Source of the DNA: an archaeon GW2011_AR15
GTDB taxonomy: Archaea > Nanobdellota > Nanobdellia > Woesearchaeales > GW2011-AR15
Assembly: GCA_000830295.1 (NCBI GenBank)
Contig: CP010425.1
Coordinates: forward strand, 420,884-484,883
DNA: 64,000 nt
Direction: 5' to 3'
Position 1 is the stretch's first letter. The number at the start of each line of letters is the position of its first letter. The notes below the pieces were generated by a model, which was not told the origin of the DNA, searched no databases, and was given only the letters and a program-made list of their open reading frames with translations. The position numbers were made by a program, and so were the translations under genes. Shown piece after piece: positions 16,306-23,687 of the stretch.

Positions 16306-17511
16306 TTATTCTTCTACTTTTCCATCTATTAACTCCTGGACTGTCCTTAGAATAATAGTAATTCCTTTTTGATTTTTAACTCTAGCTACTTCTTCATATG
16401 CTCCCTTTGCAAATGAAAAAGCGACTATATATCCTTTCTTTTTATGGACTCTGTCCATAGCTGGTTGAAAATTATCTATAACATTCCGTCCTACACCTTC
16501 GCTTTGTTTAACCTGTATAGGATAACCTCCAGATATTTGAGGAGTAACCCCATCTATTCCCATATCTCCTGATTTTGTTCCACTAACATTGCCAAGAAAT
16601 TTATCAACAACAACCCAATTTTGAAAATCAAAGGGGTTTAACTTCTGAACATATTTTAAATCTACTTTCCCTTTGATAATTTGTGGGCTTACTCCCAAAT
16701 CTTGCCTTAATCTTCTTGCCATAACTTTACAGGCAGTGGGACTTATATCAATACCAATCCACCTTCTTTTAAGTTTTTGAGATACAACTAAAGTGGTTCC
16801 ACAACCACAAAAAGGGTCTAAAACTATACTACCTTCATTTGAAGAGGCTTTAATTATTCTTTTTAATAATGGTTCTGGTTTTTGCGTTGGAAACATTTGT
16901 TTTATTGGTGGAACTCTACCAATATCCCATACATCATCCATTGGAACCCCCTCAGAGTCTTCTTTTGACATTTTGGCAGGAATTCTTTTACCATTATCAT
17001 CATAACCTGAAATTATTTTTGCATTTCCAAATCGCTTTAAGGTTGATTCTGACCTTTCCATAAACATCTTATTGAATACCCTTTTGTCATTATCTGTCTT
17101 TGAATAGAATAAGAGGACATCATGATTTCGTTGAAATTGTTGCCATCCTCCCGACCATTTTCTATAATGCCATATTATCTCATTTCTAAAATTATTTTCT
17201 CCAAAAATATTATCCATTAATATTCTTAGATGTGCGTCGGCGTGCCAATCACAATGCAAATATATACTACCTGTTTTTTTAAGGATTCTATTACATTCCC
17301 TTAATCTTGGCTCCATCCATGTTATATAGTGCTCTATTCCCCCTTGCCATCGGTCTTGAAATGCTCTAAGTTCAGCACCATCTTTCCATATAACTTCATA
17401 ATGTCTATTAGAGAAGAAAGGTGGGTCTAAATAAATTAAGTCAACGCTTTCACTTGGAAATTTGCTTAATATCTCTAAGTTATCTCCTTCATAAATAGCA
17501 TTTACTTCCAT
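16306..17511 (-). CDS. Beta-class DNA methyltransferase fused to Mrr-like nuclease domain
   Basis: 401 aa from ATG at 17511. Methyltransferase part: DPPF at residues 29-32 (catalytic motif IV), then a target-recognition stretch, then DPFCGCGTTL at ~232-241 (SAM-binding motif I); the IV-to-I order marks the beta class of N4-cytosine/N6-adenine enzymes. After ~290 comes a second domain, LNPFDFQNWVV...SGDMGIDGVTP...YPIQVKQSE, with Asp ~320 and QVK 333-335 matching the D...QxK active site of Mrr-type PD-(D/E)xK nucleases. A single chain may thus both modify and cut. The start at 17511 is supported by TTTATATAA at 17535-17543, about 28 nt upstream (leaderless). An extra 20 in-frame codons upstream (TTG/GTG-type start) are rejected. 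Confidence 0.85.
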   Translation of the reverse strand: MEVNAIYEGDNLEILSKFPSESVDLIYLDPPFFSNRHYEVIWKDGAELRAFQDRWQGGIEHYITWMEPRLRECNRILKKTGSIYLHCDWHADAHLRILMDNIFGENNFRNEIIWHYRKWSGGWQQFQRNHDVLLFYSKTDNDKRVFNKMFMERSESTLKRFGNAKIISGYDDNGKRIPAKMSKEDSEGVPMDDVWDIGRVPPIKQMFPTQKPEPLLKRIIKASSNEGSIVLDPFCGCGTTLVVSQKLKRRWIGIDISPTACKVMARRLRQDLGVSPQIIKGKVDLKYVQKLNPFDFQNWVVVDKFLGNVSGTKSGDMGIDGVTPQISGGYPIQVKQSEGVGRNVIDNFQPAMDRVHKKKGYIVAFSFAKGAYEEVARVKNQKGITIILRTVQELIDGKVEE

Positions 17512-17533
17512 TAATGTATTCGTTATCGTCTTA

Positions 17534-17585
17534 GTTATATAAATTTTTTCAAAAATGAACGGGAGCAACACAAAATTTATATTAA
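17534..17585. promoter_or_regulatory. Divergent promoters of the two island methyltransferase genes
   Basis: Minus strand: TTTATATAA at 17535-17543, centred 28 nt from the ATG at 17511. Plus strand: TTTATATTA at 17577-17585, centred 19 nt before ATG 17600 and 37 nt before an in-frame ATG at 17618. The plus-strand spacing would fit a start at 17618 with a short leader. Confidence 0.45.
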
Positions 17586-17599
17586 ATTCCTACTAGATT

Positions 17600-18502
17600 A
17601 TGTTCAAAATAAAGAAAATGGAAGAAATTATCTCACAATTGCCCAAATCTAGAGTGAAAATAGTCTCAAAAAATAAAACTTCTCATGTTTTGGTTAATGG
17701 AAATTCACTAAAATTAATGAAAAATATGCCGGAGGAAAGTATACACTTGATAATAACGGACCCTCCATATAACATTGGATTGGATTATGGAGATGAGTAT
17801 AATGACAATAAGTCTAAAAAGGAATATTACCGGTGGTGTGAGGAATGGTTAACTGAATGCGCAAGAATTCTACATAAGGAGGGAAGTTTTTATCTGATCA
17901 GTTACCCTGAGATAAATGCCAGATTACTACCATTTATTGAAGATAATTTAAAATTAAATTTTCAGAGATGGATAACTTGGCATTATCCAACCAATATTGG
18001 ACACTCAAACAAGAATTACACAAGAAGTCATAGGTCAATACTATTTTTTACAAAATCAAGAAAATATGTTTTTAACAGAGAAAAGGTGTTACAGGCCTAT
18101 AAAAATCCTGAGGTTGGTAAAATCAAAGATAAAATCAGAGAGGGTTCTATAGGAAGGGCCGCATATGATTATCTTGAGAACAAAGATGTTCTAGAAATGC
18201 AGGAATTAGAGAAACTGCAGGAAAGATATTATGATATTCAAAAGATAAATCTCCTAAAAAATGTATCAAAAGATAGGGTTGGATCACTAAAAAAAGGAGA
18301 CAAGGACCACCATCCATGCCAATTACCATTACCACTATTGGAGAGGCTTGTTAAGGTTAGCAGCAAAGAAAAACAAATTTTATTTGACCCATTTGCTGGA
18401 ACATTTACACTCGCAAAAATTGCTTCTGATTTAGAAAGAAATTCAATAGGGATAGAGCAAAACCGATATTTTGTGAAGCTGGGAAGAGAGAGATTAGAAT
18501 GA
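17600..18502 (+). CDS. Beta-class DNA methyltransferase (N4-C or N6-A)
   Basis: 300 aa. DPPYNIG at residues 54-60 is motif IV, and DPFAGTFTLAKIASDLERNSIGIEQN at ~263-288 is motif I plus the following acidic strand; again IV before I. The middle part (IGHSNKNYTRSHRSILFFTKSRKYVFNREKV...KKGDKDHHPCQLPLPLLERL) resembles Type II/III modification enzymes that methylate adenine or cytosine N4. Sequence recognised is unknown. M7 (17618) may be the true start given the TATA spacing. Stop overlaps the DGQHR gene start by 4 nt. AT-rich codon use, unlike the ribosomal genes next door. Confidence 0.85.
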   Translation: MFKIKKMEEIISQLPKSRVKIVSKNKTSHVLVNGNSLKLMKNMPEESIHLIITDPPYNIGLDYGDEYNDNKSKKEYYRWCEEWLTECARILHKEGSFYLISYPEINARLLPFIEDNLKLNFQRWITWHYPTNIGHSNKNYTRSHRSILFFTKSRKYVFNREKVLQAYKNPEVGKIKDKIREGSIGRAAYDYLENKDVLEMQELEKLQERYYDIQKINLLKNVSKDRVGSLKKGDKDHHPCQLPLPLLERLVKVSSKEKQILFDPFAGTFTLAKIASDLERNSIGIEQNRYFVKLGRERLE

Positions 18503-20265
18503 AACAAAAATATTCAGCTAATGATGAGTTAAAAACCTTTGCTCAAAATCTTGGATTTAAAATATTTTTATTTGATGATATTATTACACTTGGCCCAGAA
18601 ATTAAACTTAGAGAACAAAGCAAAAGCTGTGAAATAGATGCTATTTTGATATATGAGAATTTAATTATTTTAGTTGGTATAACTAAAGGGGATTCTACAG
18701 GAACGAAAAAAGAAATAAACAAGTTTTTTGAAAGATTGGATAAAGTATATTATACAAAAGATATGAAGTTAAATTTAGAAATAAACACTTCAAATAAAGA
18801 GGCAATTAAAAAAAATATAATTAAGGCGAATATTTTGTATGAAGAACTTGAAAAAAATATTAAAGAAATTGAAAAAAATTATGAGCCAAAATTAACTAAG
18901 CTTTTTTTCTGCCCGAGACATAGTCTAGATGAATTAAAATTAAGAGATAGAAGCTCCTCTGGTGAATATATTATAGACAAAGATGTGAATGGGTATTTTA
19001 TTGCGGTTGTAGACAGGTTAAACACAAAAGTTCTTTTTAATGATTTTATGTATTTTTTAAATATAAAAAAAGTGGATTTGGAAAAAAAATCACCATCCAA
19101 AACAAAGAAACCCGGAAAAACATCACCTTACAGTCATGTAAGCAGGATGGAACTTGAGAAAGATAAAAGTATAATGTATTCATTTGCGGTTAAAGTAGAA
19201 GAAATAGTAGATTTTATCACTGTTCTAAGAGTATCACAAAAATATAATAAGAAAGGGTTCCAAAGGATGATAAAGAAGAAAAGATTAGATAAAATTAATG
19301 ATGGGTACCTAAATGAAAATGAAACATTTCCAAATAATGTTATTTTGACTCTAAACCCAAAAATATACCTAAATGAAAATGAGTTCTATGATAGAAATGA
19401 AAATGAGTTTAGATTTCTCGATGAGTTTAATTCATTGTATGTGATTGATGGTCAGCATAGAATTTTTTCCTTTATTAAAGGGGAAAAATTGGATAGGCCT
19501 GTGTTAATTTCTTTAATTTTCTTTAAAACTGGAAATGATGATGAGAAAGCACTCAGTATGGATAGAATGTTTTATGAAATAAATAAAAAACAAGAAAAAA
19601 TTGATCCGAATTTAAGTTTCATTCTTAAGGCGAGGATTGATCAAGATTCCAATGAAAATTTCTGGTATGGTGTGTTTGATAAGTTAAAAGAAGATATATT
19701 GGGCAATTCTTATTCTTTTAAAGAAACAACAATTAGAGATAAAGAGAAAAAAAGTATAGTGAGCCTAATAACGTACGGTGGTGTATTCGCACTAAATGAT
19801 ACAAAAAAGAAAAAAGGAATAGAGCTGTTTGGTCTCAAAAAATTTTATTCAGAAGAAAAACAAAAGAATATAGAGTTTGTTATTTGTTTTTTAAACAATT
19901 ATTTCAAAATTATAGCTAAAGTTCTGAATAAACAAAATATAGATGAAAAAAAATTAACTGTAAGAGATATAGGTGCACTTTTGAGATTAATTAAACATTT
20001 CTTATTGTCTAAAAAAGAAGAATTAAAACTTTTAGGAGAAGTTAAAAATATAATAAAAAATGAAGAAAATAAAGATCTTATCAACTATTTAGAAAAAATA
20101 TTGAACTATATACCATTCAAGGAGGTAGTAATGTTAGAGTATGGGTCAAGTAAGTGGGCAGCAATAGAAGGATATATGCTTAAAAAAATTAATGATATTG
20201 ATCAACGTTTTGGCAATAAAATTTTGCTCTCAAAAAAAGGACTTGAAGTATATAACCAAATATAA
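18499..20265 (+). CDS. DGQHR-domain protein with N-terminal nuclease-like region
   Basis: 588 aa. The motif VIDGQHRIFSF sits at residues ~315-325 (DGQHR at 317-321), the signature of the DndB/DpdB-type family related to ParB/sulfiredoxin folds; downstream MDRMFYEINKKQEKIDPNLSFILKAR is also typical. In the N-terminal ~100 residues, CEIDAILIYENLIILVGITKGDS has the look of a degenerate PD-(D/E)xK core (E..D...V.ITK). Known relatives regulate or take part in DNA phosphorothioation or 7-deazaguanine modification, and others occur as orphans near methyltransferases, as here. No Dnd or Dpd partner is present in the window. It overlaps the methyltransferase gene by 4 nt, so they are co-expressed. Confidence 0.75.
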   Translation: MKQKYSANDELKTFAQNLGFKIFLFDDIITLGPEIKLREQSKSCEIDAILIYENLIILVGITKGDSTGTKKEINKFFERLDKVYYTKDMKLNLEINTSNKEAIKKNIIKANILYEELEKNIKEIEKNYEPKLTKLFFCPRHSLDELKLRDRSSSGEYIIDKDVNGYFIAVVDRLNTKVLFNDFMYFLNIKKVDLEKKSPSKTKKPGKTSPYSHVSRMELEKDKSIMYSFAVKVEEIVDFITVLRVSQKYNKKGFQRMIKKKRLDKINDGYLNENETFPNNVILTLNPKIYLNENEFYDRNENEFRFLDEFNSLYVIDGQHRIFSFIKGEKLDRPVLISLIFFKTGNDDEKALSMDRMFYEINKKQEKIDPNLSFILKARIDQDSNENFWYGVFDKLKEDILGNSYSFKETTIRDKEKKSIVSLITYGGVFALNDTKKKKGIELFGLKKFYSEEKQKNIEFVICFLNNYFKIIAKVLNKQNIDEKKLTVRDIGALLRLIKHFLLSKKEELKLLGEVKNIIKNEENKDLINYLEKILNYIPFKEVVMLEYGSSKWAAIEGYMLKKINDIDQRFGNKILLSKKGLEVYNQI

Positions 20266-20337
20266 ACTAGATAATTATTTCTTTTTTATTAGGAGAGTCT
20301 TCAACCCCACAACATCTACATCCACAACCAAAAACCT
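20266..20337. terminator. Convergent intergenic spacer with T-rich terminator signal
   Basis: Between the convergent DGQHR and HEPN genes. The plus strand has TTTCTTTTTTATTA at ~20279-20291, a T-run of the kind that ends archaeal transcripts. No clear hairpin or gene is seen. Confidence 0.35.
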
Positions 20338-20763
20338 CTATCTCCGGATTAATCCCTCCAGAACATCAATACTATGCCTAAACTCCGGCTCATTCTGCTC
20401 AAGGTAAGAAGGCTCTACAAATATGCCGTCATAATTGATCCTGTTTCTTATGTTTTTCAGCTGATGAACTGTAAATGACTCATACTCATATTCCGGATAT
20501 GTTTCTTTAAAGAAAGATATCAGGCACTCGTGATTGCCGGATTTAAGGCCGTTTTTCAATAATAGAGCTGTCAGCAATTCTCTTATTGTTTCATAATACA
20601 TAACAGCAATTATCGACGATGTCTCCCTGTCTTTTTTGATCTGCTGTATTGACTTAACCCTGGCCTTTGAAACTTTTAATATAGATATAATTTTGTCTTT
20701 ATCAGGTTCCACTTTCTTAAGAAATTCCTTTTTGCACCTTTCATAGTGTATGATTTCCCTCAT
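20338..20763 (-). CDS. HEPN-domain toxin, probable RNase of a HEPN-MNT pair
   Basis: 141 aa, helical. The segment LKNIRNRINYDGIFV near residues 105-119 gives R-N-R-I-N-Y, a variant of the HEPN active motif Rx4-6H in which Tyr takes the His place. Upstream helix YYETIRELLTALLLKNGLKSGNHECLISFFKE is also typical. In known pairs the HEPN protein is an RNase toxin silenced by adenylylation by its MNT partner. Start overlaps the MNT gene by 4 nt, as expected for such a pair. Confidence 0.75.
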   Translation of the reverse strand: MREIIHYERCKKEFLKKVEPDKDKIISILKVSKARVKSIQQIKKDRETSSIIAVMYYETIRELLTALLLKNGLKSGNHECLISFFKETYPEYEYESFTVHQLKNIRNRINYDGIFVEPSYLEQNEPEFRHSIDVLEGLIRR

Positions 20764-21257
20764 AACCTACCGTATAAAGGTATGCCGTTGATAATATTGT
20801 TTCTTAGTTCCTCGGACAGTTTCCGGAAATCCGGCTCAAAGAACAAGTTAACCCTGTGGTTAAGTGCTCTCTCAAACTTTCCTAAATTAACTTCTTTTTC
20901 GTTTGCCATGATATACAGATCAATGTCGCTCTCTTTGTCATATTCCCCTTTTGCCACGCTGCCGAATAAGACTATTGCTTTGGGGTATATGCTCTCTGCA
21001 AGGGCCTGTATCAACCCTGAGCTGTAAATCTTTTCTATAAGAAAATGCTTTTTATACACCTTATACAGCATATTTTCGGTGGCAGCCACATATTTATCAT
21101 ACGGCTCGTCTTTTTTCCTTATTACTATCCCCTGCTTTACCAGCTCTTTTAATTTGCCTGAAGCGGTTGTTTTGGGCGTTTTAGTTAATCTTGCAACTTG
21201 CCTCAGGTAGAATTCTTTTCCCGGGTTTTCATAGAATAGTTCTGCTAACTGTCCCAT
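20760..21257 (-). CDS. Winged-helix MNT nucleotidyltransferase, antitoxin of HEPN pair
   Basis: 165 aa. Residues 1-65 form a winged helix (FYLRQVARLTKTPKTTASGKLKELVKQGIVIRKK). Residues ~93-118 hold the minimal nucleotidyltransferase motif AIVLFGSVAKGEYDKESDIDLYIM, with GS and DxD metal ligands. The N-terminal DNA-binding part suggests it represses its own operon; three matching half-sites TGTCCCA lie at its promoter and start codon. Forms an operon with the downstream HEPN gene. Confidence 0.85.
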   Translation of the reverse strand: MGQLAELFYENPGKEFYLRQVARLTKTPKTTASGKLKELVKQGIVIRKKDEPYDKYVAATENMLYKVYKKHFLIEKIYSSGLIQALAESIYPKAIVLFGSVAKGEYDKESDIDLYIMANEKEVNLGKFERALNHRVNLFFEPDFRKLSEELRNNIINGIPLYGRL

Positions 21258-21297
21258 TTTTAGTACATTTGTCCCATAGTTGGGACATATATTTAAA
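21250..21297 (-). promoter_or_regulatory. MNT-HEPN promoter with palindromic operator
   Basis: TGTCCCA-TAGT-TGGGACA at 21270-21287 is a perfect 7 bp inverted repeat. A third half-site TGTCCCAT at 21250-21257 covers the start codon, exactly 20 bp from the first. The TATA-like TTTAAATAT lies at ~21288-21296 (minus strand reading), so the palindrome spans the expected transcription start, the common repressor position in archaea. Confidence 0.65.
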
Positions 21298-21345
21298 TGT
21301 TTGTAAAAAAATATCCTAAATTACTAAGATTATTGCAAAAACATA

Positions 21346-21468
21346 TTATAAATACAAAGTTCTAAACTGTTTAAACCTCCTCTTTCCCTGTTCGTCCCGC
21401 AGGTTCTCATTTTTATCTAAAGAATACTCCTCTATCATCTTTCTATATTCAAACACATTCAAAAACAT
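21346..21468 (-). CDS. Possible 40 aa leaderless ORF, unknown
   Basis: ATG at 21468, stop at 21346-21348. Product starts MFLNVFEYRKMIEEYSLDKN and is highly charged; no family recognised. The AT box around 21488-21495 lies 24 nt upstream, the leaderless spacing used elsewhere here. May be chance in AT-rich DNA. Confidence 0.35.
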   Translation of the reverse strand: MFLNVFEYRKMIEEYSLDKNENLRDEQGKRRFKQFRTLYL

Positions 21469-21487
21469 ACATCAAATCCCAACAATC

Positions 21488-21495
21488 TTTAAATA
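21488..21495. promoter_or_regulatory. Near-palindromic TATA box between two tiny divergent ORFs
   Basis: TTTAAATA, containing the palindrome TTTAAA. It lies ~26 nt before a plus-strand ATG (21518) and ~24 nt before a minus-strand ATG (21468), so it could drive both leaderless ORFs. Confidence 0.45.
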
Positions 21496-21517
21496 TCAGC
21501 CTATCCAATAAAATCAC

Positions 21518-21667
21518 ATGAAATGCCCACATTGTAATAAAATAATTGAATCTAAAGAAACTAAACTAGTTAAGAAAATATATGAATTAGCTATTCAAGG
21601 CAAAAAAGACGAGATAAATGAAAAAATGGTTCCGCAATTGGAAGAATTAAAACTATCTGTTGAGTAG
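21518..21667 (+). CDS. Small 49 aa protein with CPHC knuckle, unknown
   Basis: Starts MKCPHCNKIIESKETKLVKK and ends with a charged helix; a single CxxC half-knuckle could bind metal as a dimer or be a remnant of a zinc ribbon. TTTAAATA lies ~26 nt upstream, the leaderless spacing. No family recognised. The stop lies 25 nt before the end of the convergent VapC gene. Confidence 0.5.
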   Translation: MKCPHCNKIIESKETKLVKKIYELAIQGKKDEINEKMVPQLEELKLSVE

Positions 21668-21692
21668 ATTCTACCCGACCAGCACCCTCTCC

Positions 21693-22061
21693 TTAGCCCC
21701 TAACAAACTCAACCCCGTCAACATTCTCAAAGTCTTTGTCGCCGGTAAGGAACTTCACGCCGTTCTTTACAGATAAAACATAACCCAATGCATCAACATA
21801 AGAGATATTACTGCCCTGCTTATGCTTAAAATAATTGGCATTGATTATATCTGTTTCACCAAATTCAATCATAAACCCTCTAAGTTCATTGAAAAACATC
21901 AGCGCATTTTCTTTCCCGAATTCTTTCATGGTTGAATAATGTAGCTCCATAAGATTGAGCAGCGTAGTAACAACTTTTGCATCCTTGTATTTTTCATAAT
22001 TTTTAGAGCCTTTTATTATCTCTATAAGGGCATACGTGTCGAAAAAATAAGCTTCGCTCAT
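21693..22061 (-). CDS. vapC: PIN-domain ribonuclease toxin, VapC type
   Basis: 122 aa from ATG at 22061. PIN acidic residues are visible: FFDTYALIEI (first Asp), MELHYS (Glu), YVDALGY (Asp) and FLTGDKDFENV (final Asp pair). Known VapC toxins are Mg-dependent RNases acting on tRNA or rRNA. A longer in-frame start at 22121 would overlap the antitoxin and adds a segment that looks like a duplicated piece of the gene's own start, so it is rejected. Confidence 0.85.
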   Translation of the reverse strand: MSEAYFFDTYALIEIIKGSKNYEKYKDAKVVTTLLNLMELHYSTMKEFGKENALMFFNELRGFMIEFGETDIINANYFKHKQGSNISYVDALGYVLSVKNGVKFLTGDKDFENVDGVEFVRG

Positions 22062-22103
22062 TTTTACGGACTCTCCGCTTTGCTGCGAGTGTCGAAAAAA
22101 TAA
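22036..22103. repeat. 15 bp direct repeat at the vapB/vapC junction
   Basis: GTGTCGAAAAAATAA occurs at 22036-22050 (inside vapC, encoding YFFDT) and again at 22089-22103 (just after the vapB stop). The copies are 53 bp apart. The pattern suggests a small duplication that opened the 43 nt gap between the two genes. Confidence 0.55.
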
Positions 22104-22104
22104 A

Positions 22105-22329
22105 CTATTTCCATCCTTCATCTATATCATCCATTATTTCTTGTGTAGATTTATTCCAGCCCTTTCCTGACCCAAATAATCTCTCAAGAGACTTTCTGCT
22201 CTGTTTTTCATCTATTATTATCATCTTCACTCTCCCTTTCAGATTATTCCTTTCCACTGTTTCTTTCCTTAATCTTATCCCAAATGAGTTGCCCCATCTC
22301 TTGACTTCTCCTTCAATTTCAACTGACAT
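22105..22329 (-). CDS. vapB: AbrB-type antitoxin, VapB family
   Basis: 74 aa from ATG at 22329: MSVEIEGEVKRWGNSFGIRLRKETVERNNLKG is the swapped-hairpin AbrB/MazE DNA-binding fold; the C-terminal part (SLERLFGSGKGWNKSTQEIMDDIDEGWK) should wrap the toxin. TATA-like TTTAAATA at 22353-22360 lies ~27 nt upstream, favouring a leaderless start at 22329 rather than the in-frame upstream codon at 22341. Confidence 0.85.
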   Translation of the reverse strand: MSVEIEGEVKRWGNSFGIRLRKETVERNNLKGRVKMIIIDEKQSRKSLERLFGSGKGWNKSTQEIMDDIDEGWK

Positions 22330-22333
22330 ATAA

Positions 22334-22348
22334 TTATACAATGTATAA
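22334..22348 (-). promoter_or_regulatory. VapB operator palindrome
   Basis: TTATACA-A-TGTATAA is a perfect 7 bp inverted repeat with a 1 nt centre, between the TATA box (22353-22360) and the vapB ATG (22329). Position and symmetry fit autorepression by the antitoxin. Confidence 0.6.
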
Positions 22349-22455
22349 TAAATATTTAAAGTTATCGGGGATAGGATTTAAGACAGGAAAAAATTAATAA
22401 GTTTATGCAGGAATTTTCCGAAAATTATTTATATTCTCAACCCATATATTAAACA

Positions 22456-22812
22456 ATGGTCAAGACGACAAGACACCATCGTTCTGTCATGTTTCTCAAT
22501 CTCGTTGCATTAGTAATTGTCCTCTTGGGATTAATATTAACAAGCAGATTATCCCACCCGACAGCCCACCTGGTAAGGATAACAGAAGGCAACAGCTTAG
22601 ATTCTAAATTATTGAAAACAGAAGACAGCTCGGCAATCATCTTCGAGACAGAGGACCGCAACACAACAACATACATACTCTCAACTTACCTAAACCACAG
22701 GAAATCAAATTACAACTCATTTATCGCACTGGCATTTTTCATAGCTGTTTTAACTTTCATCTATTTCATGTCTAAATTATATGTTTCTTACAAATCAGAG
22801 AAAACTATATAA
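22456..22812 (+). CDS. Small two-helix membrane protein, unknown
   Basis: 118 aa. Hydrophobic helices at ~11-29 (VMFLNLVALVIVLLGLILT) and ~88-108 (FIALAFFIAVLTFIYFMSKL) enclose a soluble loop with a run of charged and polar residues, probably outside the cell. TTTATATT at 22428-22435 lies ~25 nt before the ATG (leaderless). No family recognised. It ends 23 nt before the SpoIIM-like gene, which has its own TATA box. Confidence 0.65.
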   Translation: MVKTTRHHRSVMFLNLVALVIVLLGLILTSRLSHPTAHLVRITEGNSLDSKLLKTEDSSAIIFETEDRNTTTYILSTYLNHRKSNYNSFIALAFFIAVLTFIYFMSKLYVSYKSEKTI

Positions 22813-22835
22813 ACCAACCAATCCAAATCAGTTAA

Positions 22836-23687
22836 ATGGTCTTCGAGGACTTGATTGACCCTGCCAACGCAGAGTCCCATCCAAGAGCTGTCTTTCTCCA
22901 CAGCGTTATATACGTCTCTTTGGGGCTTTTTTTAGGATGGTGGATATTCGGGGAGTATGCCTCTTTAGTTGCAGTATTCCTGACGACAATGGCTGCCATC
23001 CCCCTGATGCACAGCATAATAAGGATAGAGGAAAAGAAAGATACAGTAATAGGTTCTGAAAAGAACCTGCTGAAAGAGCACTCAAAGGCCCTGAATGTCT
23101 TCATGGCATATTTCATAGGCGCGACGCTGACATTTGCCTTCTGGTATATAATACTGCCGCGGGACCTGAGCACTGCCATGTTCAATGTCCAGGAGAGCAC
23201 CCTGACTGCGCTGGGCGTCCAGGTCACCGGGTTTACCTTTGCTGATTTCAATACCTTCCTATCCATACTCGCAAACAACCTCAAAGTCCTGCTTTTCTGC
23301 ATACTGTTTTCCTTCCTTTACGGCGCGGGCGCGATATTCATACTCACGTGGAACGCGTCTGTCATAGGCTCGGCAATAGGCGTTACAATACTGAAGGGGA
23401 TGGCAGAATTAGGGTTAAGACTCCACGAGAATTTCAGCCTGAACCACCTGACCGTGATTTCATACGGCCTGCTGAGATATACAGTGCACGGCATCCCTGA
23501 GATACTTGCCTATTTCATAGCAGGGCTGGCAGGCGGGATAATTTCTGTTGCAGCAATAAGGCATGACTTCAGGACAAAAAGATACAGGCAGATAATAACA
23601 GATGCTTCTGTGCTGCTGCTGCTGAGCTTCATAATACTGGTTCTCGCTGCGTTCTTAGAAGTGTACGTGACGCCGGTATTATTCTAG
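22836..23687 (+). CDS. SpoIIM/DUF95-family membrane protein
   Basis: 283 aa with about six membrane helices. LFSFLYGAGAIFILTWNASVIGSAIG and YTVHGIPEILAYFIAGLAGGIISVA are hallmarks of the stage II sporulation protein M-like family widespread in archaea, function unknown there. The TATA box CTATATAAAC at 22805-22814 is centred 27 nt before ATG. The end overlaps the convergent OB-fold gene by 9 nt. Confidence 0.85.
   Translation: MVFEDLIDPANAESHPRAVFLHSVIYVSLGLFLGWWIFGEYASLVAVFLTTMAAIPLMHSIIRIEEKKDTVIGSEKNLLKEHSKALNVFMAYFIGATLTFAFWYIILPRDLSTAMFNVQESTLTALGVQVTGFTFADFNTFLSILANNLKVLLFCILFSFLYGAGAIFILTWNASVIGSAIGVTILKGMAELGLRLHENFSLNHLTVISYGLLRYTVHGIPEILAYFIAGLAGGIISVAAIRHDFRTKRYRQIITDASVLLLLSFIILVLAAFLEVYVTPVLF

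Noticed and set aside
15937-20265. Integrated virus or plasmid
   Set aside because: No integrase, structural or replication gene and no flanking direct repeats were seen; a modification/defence island explains the content better.
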